From Ruthenibacterium sp. (GTDB taxonomy: Bacteria > Bacillota > Clostridia > Oscillospirales > Ruminococcaceae): a DNA stretch of 16,691 nt. The position numbers and the translations under genes are program-made. The stretch is taken from positions 1 to 16,691 of the forward strand of contig JAHHSK010000042.1 of the NCBI GenBank assembly GCA_020025255.1, read 5' to 3'. Position 1 is the stretch's first letter; the number at the start of each line of letters is the position of its first letter. Below the pieces are notes generated by a model that worked only from the letters and a program-made list of their open reading frames with translations, was not told the origin of the DNA and made no database searches. This document shows, piece after piece, positions 1 through 6,932 of the stretch.

Positions 1-1688
1 TCCTTTACCGGATATGCATTCTGAATATTGTGGATGTTATCCGTGTATTCCTGCATGGGTGCCCCTTCTGCGCCAAACTGCGGCACCTGCACTCGTTCCA
101 ACGGTGCGCTGCCTGTAATGGGGGTCGGCTGCGGCACATAAGGCACTTTTTCCCTTGTTTTCTTCGCAGGCGGTGCAGGCGGTGCATTCAAAATCCGCGC
201 TTCCTCTGCATTGGGATCCACATAAGGAGCCGTGTGCGGCGTATAGGGATCAAACGCCGTGAACGGCATGGCACGCGGCGCGTGGGGCTTTCCAAAGGCA
301 TGCGGATCATCATTCGTCCTCTGCGGTTCCACCTGCGGATAACTCGGTTTTGTCATCGTGATTTGATGCGGTTCAAATCCGGTGGGCAGATCATAGGGCA
401 TTTGCACACCGCGCGATGCATTCTGCACAGCATCATACTGTTCCTGCCCTGTGATTTCCGCTTTTTTCAGCGTATAATCAACACGATTGCGCATCGGCCG
501 ATCTTCTTTTTCCTGCTGCGGGTTGGGATTTTTCTTTTCTTCGGTATGCGCAGTATGCCACAGCGGCTGCGCATAGGCATTCAAACGGCTCTTTTTCTGC
601 TCTTCGCGTCGTTCTCTTTCGCTGCGCTCCTGTTCCAATCGTTCCTGCTCGCGCCGTTCGCGTTCCTGTTTTTCTCGTTCCCGGCGCTCATACTCGATTC
701 GTTCCTGCTCTCGGCGCTCATATTCTTCGCGCGCGGCTCGCTCCTGACGAATCTCATACAGGGCACGCTGATATTCTTCGTCCACGGTGCTGCGATGAAC
801 GTCATACCCGTTATGGGGCACCGCGGCATAAGCCGATGGATTCCATGGATCTGCAGAAGAAGGATACCCTCCCGATACGCCGGAAACCGCTGCCGCCGGC
901 TGACGCAGTGACGCCAAGCTTCGTTCCGTATTCGTCAAAGCGGCAACAATCCCTTCCGTTGCCCTTTGCAAATCGCTGGTCGCCGCAAGGATTTTTGCAT
1001 CTACGGCGGTCAGCTGAGATTTTAAAACCGAAATACTTGCTGCGATTCCATCCGCCGATTGCGCAACCTGATTGCATACCCTGTTTTTTTCAACTGCTGC
1101 ATGCGCCATGATGCGATCCGCATGTTCCTTAGCGCGCTCGACTTCCGCCTCTGCCTGCGCATCCGCTTTTCGGACAATTTCATCTGCCTTTTCTTTGGAA
1201 CGCCGGCGCAGCTGTGCATCGAAAGCATCTGCATTGGATGTCTCATTCAGCGAACGGGTCAGGGAATCTATGGTTGCACTGAACTCGGCATTTTCAATTT
1301 TCAATGCTTCATTTTCCTGTTCTTTTGCAAACAGCCGGCTTTGCACTGCCGCAATCTGATCATTGGCACGATCCACCTGCGTGCGAAGCTCAGCCGCTTC
1401 TGCCACAGCATCTTCGGCACGTTTTTTTTGATTTTCCAGCAGCTCCAGCACTTGACGCGCCTTTTGTTTGATTGCATCCTCCCGCTGGCGCGTCACAGAA
1501 ATCCCCTGCTGAAGCTGCGTGATCGTCTGTTCCAGTGCGCGTGCTTTTTCTGCATTTGCCGCCGAAATTTTTTCGATGTACGAAAGGACTTCAACTCGAT
1601 CAAATCCGAACAGCTCTGTGCGGAAGCGTGTTTCTGCATCGGGTCCTTCATTCGATCTTGTTTCCGTTTCGTCTGCTGTATTTTGCAT
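1..1688 (-). CDS. DivIVA-like long coiled-coil protein, C-terminus cut by window edge
   Basis: The reading frame is open from an ATG at 1688 to the left edge, giving 562 residues without a stop, so the C-terminus lies outside the window. An AGGAGG ribosome site sits 7 bases before the ATG. Residues about 21-40 (FRTELFGFDRVEVLSYIEKI) resemble the membrane-binding N-terminal module of DivIVA/GpsB proteins. Residues about 40-262 are almost all helical coiled coil, with an A-rich stretch (KADEIVRKADAQAEAEVERA) like the DivIVA repeats. Residues about 311-366 are an E/R/Q-rich charged helix. The rest is Pro-rich and probably disordered, with no membrane segment. DivIVA proteins mark poles or septa and scaffold division or cell wall enzymes; a position just after ftsZ fits that role. 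The gene follows the ftsZ terminator by only a few dozen bases. The assignment rests on the N-terminal motif and architecture; it could be a lineage-specific coiled-coil protein rather than a true DivIVA. Confidence 0.75.
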   Translation of the reverse strand, partial: MQNTADETETRSNEGPDAETRFRTELFGFDRVEVLSYIEKISAANAEKARALEQTITQLQQGISVTRQREDAIKQKARQVLELLENQKKRAEDAVAEAAELRTQVDRANDQIAAVQSRLFAKEQENEALKIENAEFSATIDSLTRSLNETSNADAFDAQLRRRSKEKADEIVRKADAQAEAEVERAKEHADRIMAHAAVEKNRVCNQVAQSADGIAASISVLKSQLTAVDAKILAATSDLQRATEGIVAALTNTERSLASLRQPAAAVSGVSGGYPSSADPWNPSAYAAVPHNGYDVHRSTVDEEYQRALYEIRQERAAREEYERREQERIEYERREREKQERERREQERLEQERSERERREEQKKSRLNAYAQPLWHTAHTEEKKNPNPQQEKEDRPMRNRVDYTLKKAEITGQEQYDAVQNASRGVQMPYDLPTGFEPHQITMTKPSYPQVEPQRTNDDPHAFGKPHAPRAMPFTAFDPYTPHTAPYVDPNAEEARILNAPPAPPAKKTREKVPYVPQPTPITGSAPLERVQVPQFGAEGAPMQEYTDNIHNIQNAYPVK

Positions 1689-1725
1689 CTGCGCACCTCC
1701 TTGCATCAAAATCCGGGCTTCATCG

Positions 1726-1755
1726 AAAAAAGCGGGGCGCTTGCGCCCCGCTTTT
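1726..1755 (-). terminator. Intrinsic terminator after ftsZ
   Basis: On the minus strand a 12-bp perfect stem (AAAAGCGGGGCG / CGCCCCGCTTTT) closes a CAAG loop and runs into six T residues. It begins about 10 bases after the ftsZ stop codon. The stem is GC-rich in the middle and flanked by A and T runs, so it could also work on the plus strand. It marks the likely end of the main dcw transcript. The next gene's ribosome site lies only about 24 bases beyond the T run. Confidence 0.9.
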
Positions 1756-1764
1756 CCAAAGCTG

Positions 1765-2946
1765 TTAGTTGCTGCGGTTATTCAACAGGGTGAGGATGTC
1801 ATCGAAATAATCGTTTTCCTCGGCCGGAGCAGCGGGCTGCGGCTCGCTTGCCGGCTGAACCTGCTGTGCCGCCGGAGCCTGATGCACCGGAGCAGCAGGC
1901 TGGACATCATTCTTATAAACAAACGTATTGCTGCCGAAGGTAGTGGCTGTCGATGCAACCACCTCATCGCGCATGCCTTCTTCCGGCATACCGGCATCAA
2001 AACCAGTTGCAATGACTGTGATGCACATTTCATCCTTCATGCTCTCATCAAATGCGGTACCCCAGATGATATTTGCATCCGGATGTGCCGAATTCGAAAT
2101 GATGCTGGCTGCCTTCTCAACATCTTCCAATCCGATATCCGGAGAAGATGTGATGTTGATGATAACGCCGCGTGCACCGGAAATGCTTGTCTCAAGCAGC
2201 GGGCTGGAAACGGCTGCATTGGCAGCATCTTCCGCCTTGTTCGCCCCTTTTGCCGAACCGACACCCATATGTGCATATCCGGCATCTTTCATGATGCTGC
2301 GAACGTCGGCAAAGTCCAGGTTGATGAATGAAGTAACATTGATCAGCGACGAAATGCTTTCAACGCCCTGGCGCAAAACATTATCTGCCGCTTCAAATGC
2401 GTTGAGCAGCGTAATCTTTTCCTGGCTGATGAGCTTGAGGCGCTCATTCGGGATAACGATCAGGGAATCCACACGATCCAGAAGCCCGGCAATGCCGATT
2501 TCTGCCATATTCATTTTGCGCTTGCCCTCAAACGCAAACGGCTTTGTAACAATACCAACGGTAAGGATCCCCAGTTCCTTTGCAACCTCTGCAACAACCG
2601 GAGCTGCACCGGTACCCGTACCGCCGCCCATACCGGCTGTAATGAATACCATCTGCGCACCCTTCAGCGCAGTTGCAATTTCATCGCGGCTTTCTTCTGC
2701 ACTGCGCTGGCCGATTTCCGGATCTGCACCTGCACCGCGGCCTTTTGTCAGCTTTGCACCAAGCTGTACCTTTTGGGTCGCTTTGGATTCAAACAGAACC
2801 TGCTGATCGGTATTCATGCTGATAAATTCAACACCGCGCAGACCACTCTGCACCATGCGGTTCACAGCGTTTCCACCGCCGCCGCCTACACCTACGACCT
2901 TGATATTCGTTATATTCAGAACTTCTTCATCGAGGATAAATGCCAC
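1765..2946 (-). CDS. ftsZ: Cell division protein FtsZ
   Basis: FtsZ is the tubulin-like GTPase that polymerises into the Z ring and recruits the divisome. The product is 393 residues, normal for the family. The glycine-rich nucleotide site (VGVGGGGGNAVNRM, about 17-31), the tubulin signature GGGTGTG at 107-113 and the T7 loop NLDFADV at 209-215 with its catalytic aspartates are all present. A Pro/Gln/Ala linker (about 348-376) follows the core, then a short acidic-hydrophobic tail YFDDILTLLNNR. That tail lacks the proline of the usual DIPxFLR conserved C-terminal peptide. The start is GTG at 2946, supported by AGGGGG 7 bases upstream; no in-frame ATG fits better. It is separated from ftsQ by about 134 AT-rich bases and followed by a strong terminator, so it probably has its own promoter in addition to read-through. 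No ftsA lies next to it, so membrane anchoring likely depends on another protein such as SepF (inference). Confidence 0.98.
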   Translation of the reverse strand: MAFILDEEVLNITNIKVVGVGGGGGNAVNRMVQSGLRGVEFISMNTDQQVLFESKATQKVQLGAKLTKGRGAGADPEIGQRSAEESRDEIATALKGAQMVFITAGMGGGTGTGAAPVVAEVAKELGILTVGIVTKPFAFEGKRKMNMAEIGIAGLLDRVDSLIVIPNERLKLISQEKITLLNAFEAADNVLRQGVESISSLINVTSFINLDFADVRSIMKDAGYAHMGVGSAKGANKAEDAANAAVSSPLLETSISGARGVIINITSSPDIGLEDVEKAASIISNSAHPDANIIWGTAFDESMKDEMCITVIATGFDAGMPEEGMRDEVVASTATTFGSNTFVYKNDVQPAAPVHQAPAAQQVQPASEPQPAAPAEENDYFDDILTLLNNRSN

Positions 2947-3007
2947 GTGAATTCCCCCTAAAGACTATTTTTTATTCTATACGCTGTATTTTTTACACTA
3001 TATATTA

Positions 3008-3042
3008 ATTATAAGGATACCAGATTTTAATAGTGATTTCAA
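3008..3042 (-). promoter_or_regulatory. Candidate ftsZ promoter
   Basis: The ftsQ-ftsZ gap is about 134 bases and much richer in A and T than the genes around it. On the minus strand TTGAAA (3037-3042) is followed after 17 bases by TATCCT (3014-3019). A perfect TATAAT lies at 3008-3013, but 23 bases from that -35, which is too far. Either element could serve with a weak partner. The transcript would have a leader of about 60 bases before the GTG start. The call rests on consensus matching and base composition only. Confidence 0.4.
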
Positions 3043-3062
3043 TAGCTGTTTTCATATTATCG

Positions 3063-3098
3063 AAAAAAATAACGCGCTGCTTACAGAACTCCCGCGCG
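3063..3098 (-). terminator. Weak terminator-like hairpin at the end of ftsQ
   Basis: On the minus strand CGCGC (3098-3094) can pair with GCGCG (3077-3073) across a 16-base loop that contains the ftsQ stop codon. TTA and seven T residues follow (T run 3069-3063). An alternative 5-bp pairing of CGCTG with CAGCG is also possible. The stem is short and the loop large, so this would terminate only part of the transcripts, if any. It fits a separate transcription start for ftsZ. Confidence 0.35.
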
Positions 3099-4343
3099 CC
3101 AGCGTGCGCGTCCGAGGCCATCATTGCCGCGCGAACTGACATCCAGCGTTCCCCGTTCCTCGGCTCCAAGACTGTTTTCTGTCTGTTCCGGCGTCACCAG
3201 CCTCCATGCCCACTCGATTTTATACTGCATATCATTCACTGTTCCCAAGATGATACGGATGCGATCCTGATACAAAACACTGATTTCCATCATGTTGGAA
3301 AGATCGATCTGCCCGATCGGTCCCAAGCCCTGCTTTGCCGCTGTATCAAAAATCAGCTGTATGGCTTCCAGCTTATCCGCTTCGGTAAAGCTTACCGGCT
3401 GACCGGGCTGCGGTTCTTTCGCCTGTGCGCCGTCAATGCGCACCACGCCCTGGGGTGGTTCTTCCGCCACGCGAAGCACCTTGCCATAAGCGCTCAGCAC
3501 GGCCCAGCCTGCCGATTCGCTTGCCACAGCATAAGATTCCACGGCGGGCGATGCCGATAGGATGATTTCATCTGGAAGGCGTCGTTTGATGCGCACCTGT
3601 TCCAGATACGGCAGTGCCTGTTCTATATTTTTTTGCGCCTCCCGCGTGCTGAAGCCAAACAGATTTTCCCCGACCGGATGCCCGAACACCGCCAAGATCT
3701 GATTGTTCTCGTACATCAAGGCTTCGCCCGTAGATTCGATCGTCACCGTTTTGATTTTGAACAAAACGACCGCGGAAATAAAAATGCCCGCCGTCAGCAA
3801 AACTGCTGCCAGCACACCCGCCGCAATCGCGCGCCGCACCCTGCGGCGGCGCGCCTGTCCCGGAGCTGCGGGTCTTTTGTTCCCACCCGGTTTTTTCTTT
3901 TCTTTGGCTGTGGTTTTTTCCCTGCGCTGCTGCCGTTCGGGGCCTGTTTTTTTGCGCGCCTGCTGGTCATACAGCTCGGCATGCGGCCTTTGCGGTTCAC
4001 GCAGCGGGATTTCAAACACATTTTCTGAAACCGGCCTTGGACGATTGTGCGCCGATGCGTTTTTCCGCTGTGCCTGCGCACCTGCCGGCGGCGTGCTGTC
4101 CGCAGCCGGAGCCGCCGGCTGGGCGTTGTTTGTAAATGTCGGCACATCTATGGAGTTTTTCTGTTGATTCTCCTGTGCAATCATCCGGTCGTAATCATAA
4201 ACGATCGGCTGCACCTGCTTGCCTCGTGTCTGCTTTGCCACATCGGCGTTATATGTATACACCGGCCTTGCCGGCTGCGATTTTCGATGCCCGGTTGCTT
4301 GCTTGGGATACCCCGGTTTGTGCGGCGGCGCAGAATACGCCAT
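3081..4343 (-). CDS. ftsQ: Cell division protein FtsQ/DivIB
   Basis: FtsQ (DivIB in Firmicutes) is a single-pass membrane protein that bridges FtsL, the partner DivIC/FtsB and the septal synthase. The 420-residue product has a cytoplasmic N-terminus of about 170 residues, rich in Pro, Gln, Lys and Arg and ending in the basic run RRRRVRR. One membrane helix follows (about 172-195). The POTRA domain (about 196-266, FKIKTVTIES to ENLFGFSTREAQKNIEQALPYLEQVRIKRRLPDEI) shows the family pattern, with the beta domain after it. The C-terminus has the clostridial-type TLDVSSRG motif. The cytoplasmic part is far longer than in Bacillus subtilis DivIB. The ATG at 4343 has an AAAGGA site about 11 bases upstream, a long spacing, so initiation may be modest. 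It lies 45 bases after murA and ahead of ftsZ; ftsA is missing from this slot. Confidence 0.92.
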   Translation of the reverse strand: MAYSAPPHKPGYPKQATGHRKSQPARPVYTYNADVAKQTRGKQVQPIVYDYDRMIAQENQQKNSIDVPTFTNNAQPAAPAADSTPPAGAQAQRKNASAHNRPRPVSENVFEIPLREPQRPHAELYDQQARKKTGPERQQRREKTTAKEKKKPGGNKRPAAPGQARRRRVRRAIAAGVLAAVLLTAGIFISAVVLFKIKTVTIESTGEALMYENNQILAVFGHPVGENLFGFSTREAQKNIEQALPYLEQVRIKRRLPDEIILSASPAVESYAVASESAGWAVLSAYGKVLRVAEEPPQGVVRIDGAQAKEPQPGQPVSFTEADKLEAIQLIFDTAAKQGLGPIGQIDLSNMMEISVLYQDRIRIILGTVNDMQYKIEWAWRLVTPEQTENSLGAEERGTLDVSSRGNDGLGRARWRAGVL

Positions 4344-4388
4344 AATGTGCCACGTCCTTTCTTTTTCCCTTATGCAAACGGCGTACTG

Positions 4389-5681
4389 TCATTGCGCCAT
4401 TTCGAATCCTTCCCGCTGCTTTTCCGCCGCCGTAACAGCTCCCCCCAGCTGCGAAAACAACACCGCTATATTTTCATATCCGCGGTCGATATGCTCCGTT
4501 CCCGTTATTACACTTGTGCCCTGTGCCTGCAATGCCGCAAGCACCAGCGCTGCCCCACCGCGCAGATCCGGTGCTGTAACATGTGCGCCGCACAGTTCAG
4601 GCACGCCGCGCAGCCGCAGCGTTCGGCTGCACACCGAAGCCTGCGCCCCCATGCGGCAAAAACCTTCCGCACACGCAAAGCGGTTTTCGAAAATCGAATC
4701 GAGCACAGCGCTTTCCCCTTGTGCACGCAGCAAAGCAGCCGCCGCAAGAGGAGCTGCATCCGTTGGAAACGCCGGATAGACACCGGTCTGCCAGCTGCCG
4801 GGCGCACGCAGTCTTCCCGATGATGCGATCACGGCCGCGCTCTTTCCAAGCGGTGCAATGCTGCATCCCGCACGTTCCAGCAGCTGCGCACAGCAGTGCA
4901 GATCGGCGTGGCGGATATTCGTCAGCAAAACCTCGCCTCCGCATCCGGCCACTGCGAACATCACCGTTGCCGCTGTGATGCGATCCGGACACACAGCAAA
5001 CTGTGTGCCAAACAAAAATTCCGTTCCTTCGATGCAAAGCTCGGATGTGCCCACTCCGCTGATCTGCGCCCCGGCCGATTGCAGGAACTGCGCCAAATCG
5101 GTAACCTCCGGTTCCCTTGCCGCCCCATGCAGTACCGTTGTGCCATAAGCTGTACAAGCCGCCATTAAAAGAGTTTCTGTTGCGCCGACACTCGGAAAGC
5201 GCAGCGTGATGTGTGCCCCTTTCAATCCATGCGGCGCTTTCAGCATCCAGCCGCCTTCCTGCTTTTCGGTGATTTCTGCGCCCATGCGCGCCAAGCCTTC
5301 CAAATGCATGTCGATGGGACGCGCCCCCAGCCGACAGCCCCCCGGCATACCGATTTCCGCCTGTCCTGTGCGAGCCAGCAGCGGTGCCAGAAAGAAAAGC
5401 GAAGAACGCATCGAACGCATCAGTTCCGGCGGAATCGAGCTGCCCGGATGTTCCGGCGGTGTGATTCGGATGTTGGTTCCGCACAGCATCACCGTGCATC
5501 CGATGCGGTTCAAGATCCGGATACATGCCCGCACATCCGAAAGCACCGGTGCATCGGTGATCGTAACGGTTCCTGTACACAGAACCGCTGCCGCCATGAT
5601 CGGAAGAACACTGTTTTTTGCCCCGGGCATCCGTACACTGCCAAAAAGCTTCCTGCCGCCTTCCACCGTCAGAACTCCCAT
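4389..5681 (-). CDS. murA: UDP-N-acetylglucosamine 1-carboxyvinyltransferase MurA
   Basis: MurA transfers enolpyruvate from PEP to UDP-GlcNAc in the cytoplasm, the first committed step of peptidoglycan synthesis and the target of fosfomycin. From the ATG at 5681 the product is 430 residues. The KNS motif near the N-terminus (GAKNSVLP), the loop GGCRLGARPID with the reactive cysteine and its following arginine, GAKN/GATET-type substrate residues, FPTD with the general-base aspartate, ENRF, DLRGGAALVLAAL and HIDRGYENI are all visible. The segment after FPTD reads AAPLAAAALL rather than the usual QAQ-type sequence, so this is a divergent copy. A GTG at 5690 with AGGA upstream would add three residues; the ATG (GGGGTG 6 bases before it) gives the usual N-terminal length. 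It sits between murG and ftsQ, as in many Clostridia. A small CCCGC-AAA-GCGGG hairpin and a candidate promoter lie in the 92-base gap upstream. Confidence 0.93.
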   Translation of the reverse strand: MGVLTVEGGRKLFGSVRMPGAKNSVLPIMAAAVLCTGTVTITDAPVLSDVRACIRILNRIGCTVMLCGTNIRITPPEHPGSSIPPELMRSMRSSLFFLAPLLARTGQAEIGMPGGCRLGARPIDMHLEGLARMGAEITEKQEGGWMLKAPHGLKGAHITLRFPSVGATETLLMAACTAYGTTVLHGAAREPEVTDLAQFLQSAGAQISGVGTSELCIEGTEFLFGTQFAVCPDRITAATVMFAVAGCGGEVLLTNIRHADLHCCAQLLERAGCSIAPLGKSAAVIASSGRLRAPGSWQTGVYPAFPTDAAPLAAAALLRAQGESAVLDSIFENRFACAEGFCRMGAQASVCSRTLRLRGVPELCGAHVTAPDLRGGAALVLAALQAQGTSVITGTEHIDRGYENIAVLFSQLGGAVTAAEKQREGFEMAQ

Positions 5682-5732
5682 TTCACGCACCCCGTTTCCT
5701 AAAATAGCACCCGCTTTGCGGGACTTTGCACC

Positions 5733-5762
5733 ATTCTATTCCACCGGGGCATTTTGTGTGAA
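5733..5762 (-). promoter_or_regulatory. Candidate internal promoter for murA-ftsQ
   Basis: On the minus strand TTCACA (5757-5762, five of six matches to TTGACA) is followed after 18 bases by TAGAAT (5733-5738, five of six matches to TATAAT). Transcription would begin near 5726, about 45 bases before the murA start, just ahead of a small CCCGC-AAA-GCGGG stem (5710-5722). There is no terminator after murG, so this would be a secondary promoter inside the operon. The call rests on consensus matching only. Confidence 0.4.
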
Positions 5763-5773
5763 GCCCTGATTTT

Positions 5774-6898
5774 TTACGCGTTATTTTCCAGCAGGATATC
5801 CAGCTGATCGCAGATTCGGTCCAGTGAATCCGGCTGCGCAAGTGCCTTTGCCTTTGCGCCCATGGTCATCAATTCCGCCGGATCCTTTGTCAGCGCATCC
5901 ACAATTTCAATCAGCTTTTCACCCGTCAGATCTTTTTCCTGTACTACAATGGCCGCGCCAAGCTTCTGCAGCTGCATTGCATTGTGATACTGATGATTTT
6001 CCGCAACATTGGGCGATGGGATCAGCACCGATGCACGCCCGACCGCCGCAATTTCCGCCAGCGTCAGTGCCCCGGCACGGCTGATGACAAGATCCGCCGC
6101 AGCCAGCATTTCCGGCATGTTATCGATGTATTCCCGGATGATGAATTTGGGGCTGTGATCGATCCCCAGTTCGTTTGCCAGTTTTGCAAAATCGGCTTTT
6201 TCAATGCTGCCCGTTGCGTGTACATGAATAAATTCACGATTTGCGATTTCCCACTTTGCCAGTTCCGCAACCCGTTCCCCTACCACCTGGGCGCCAAGGC
6301 TCCCGCCGAACGATAGGATGACGATCTGCCCTTCCTTTGCGCCCAGCGCGCGGCGCGCGGCCGCACGTTCCAGATGAAACATCTCCGTTCGCACGGGGTT
6401 GCCTGTAACCGTCGTTTTTTCCGGCGCGCCCAAACGCTGCACTGCATCCGGCATTGCGGCGAACACTCGATCCACCTGCTTTGCCAAAATCTTGTTTGTC
6501 ACGCCCGGAAAAGCGTTCTGCTCGTGCACTGCGGTATGGATCTTTTTCTTTGCTGCCGCCTGCACTACCGGCCCGCTGACGTATCCGCCCGTGCCGATCA
6601 CAAGATCGGGCTGCACCTGCCGCAGAATGGCATTGGCACGCGGCCCGCTGAGTGCCAGATGATATAACGCCGCCGCGTTGCGCACGATGTTCTTCGGTGT
6701 CAGGCGGCGCTGAATCCCGTTGACCTCGATTGCATGAAACGGATACCCGGCCTTGGTGACAAGCCCGTATTCCATTCCCTTTTCCCGTCCGGCAAAATGG
6801 ATTTCGGCATCGGGATGACGTTTTTTGATTGCACCTGCTATTGCAAGCGCCGGATTGATATGCCCGGCTGTGCCGCCGGCTGCGATCAGGATACGCAT
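5774..6898 (-). CDS. murG: Lipid II synthase MurG (GlcNAc transferase)
   Basis: MurG is a GT-B glycosyltransferase at the inner face of the membrane. It adds GlcNAc from UDP-GlcNAc to lipid I, giving lipid II. The 374-residue product has the first glycine loop GGTAGH at 8-13 and GTGGYVSGP at 102-110. HEQNAFPG (about 125-132) and GNPVR (166-170) follow. The second glycine loop SFGGSLGA is at 196-203. The UDP-binding segment RAGALTLAEI (274-283) is followed by NVAENHQ (297-303). Length and motif order are standard. The ATG at 6898 has GGAGG 5 bases upstream. It lies 34 bases after ftsW, in the usual place after the lipid II polymerase. Confidence 0.97.
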   Translation of the reverse strand: MRILIAAGGTAGHINPALAIAGAIKKRHPDAEIHFAGREKGMEYGLVTKAGYPFHAIEVNGIQRRLTPKNIVRNAAALYHLALSGPRANAILRQVQPDLVIGTGGYVSGPVVQAAAKKKIHTAVHEQNAFPGVTNKILAKQVDRVFAAMPDAVQRLGAPEKTTVTGNPVRTEMFHLERAAARRALGAKEGQIVILSFGGSLGAQVVGERVAELAKWEIANREFIHVHATGSIEKADFAKLANELGIDHSPKFIIREYIDNMPEMLAAADLVISRAGALTLAEIAAVGRASVLIPSPNVAENHQYHNAMQLQKLGAAIVVQEKDLTGEKLIEIVDALTKDPAELMTMGAKAKALAQPDSLDRICDQLDILLENNA

Positions 6899-6932
6899 AG
6901 TGACCTCCAGCTTATACTATACACGGTTTGTG

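Noticed and set aside
30..911. 293-codon open frame on the plus strand
   Set aside because: It lies antisense to the DivIVA-like gene, whose frame is open throughout with a strong ribosome site. The plus-strand product is Phe/Arg/His/Cys-rich with no domain, a typical shadow of E/R/Q-rich codons.
1928..2806. 292-codon open frame on the plus strand
   Set aside because: It lies antisense to ftsZ, with Ser/Ala/Pro-rich composition produced by ftsZ codons read backwards.
4597..5580. 327-codon minus-strand frame inside murA
   Set aside because: It is an alternative frame of murA; the murA frame carries the catalytic motifs and this one has none.
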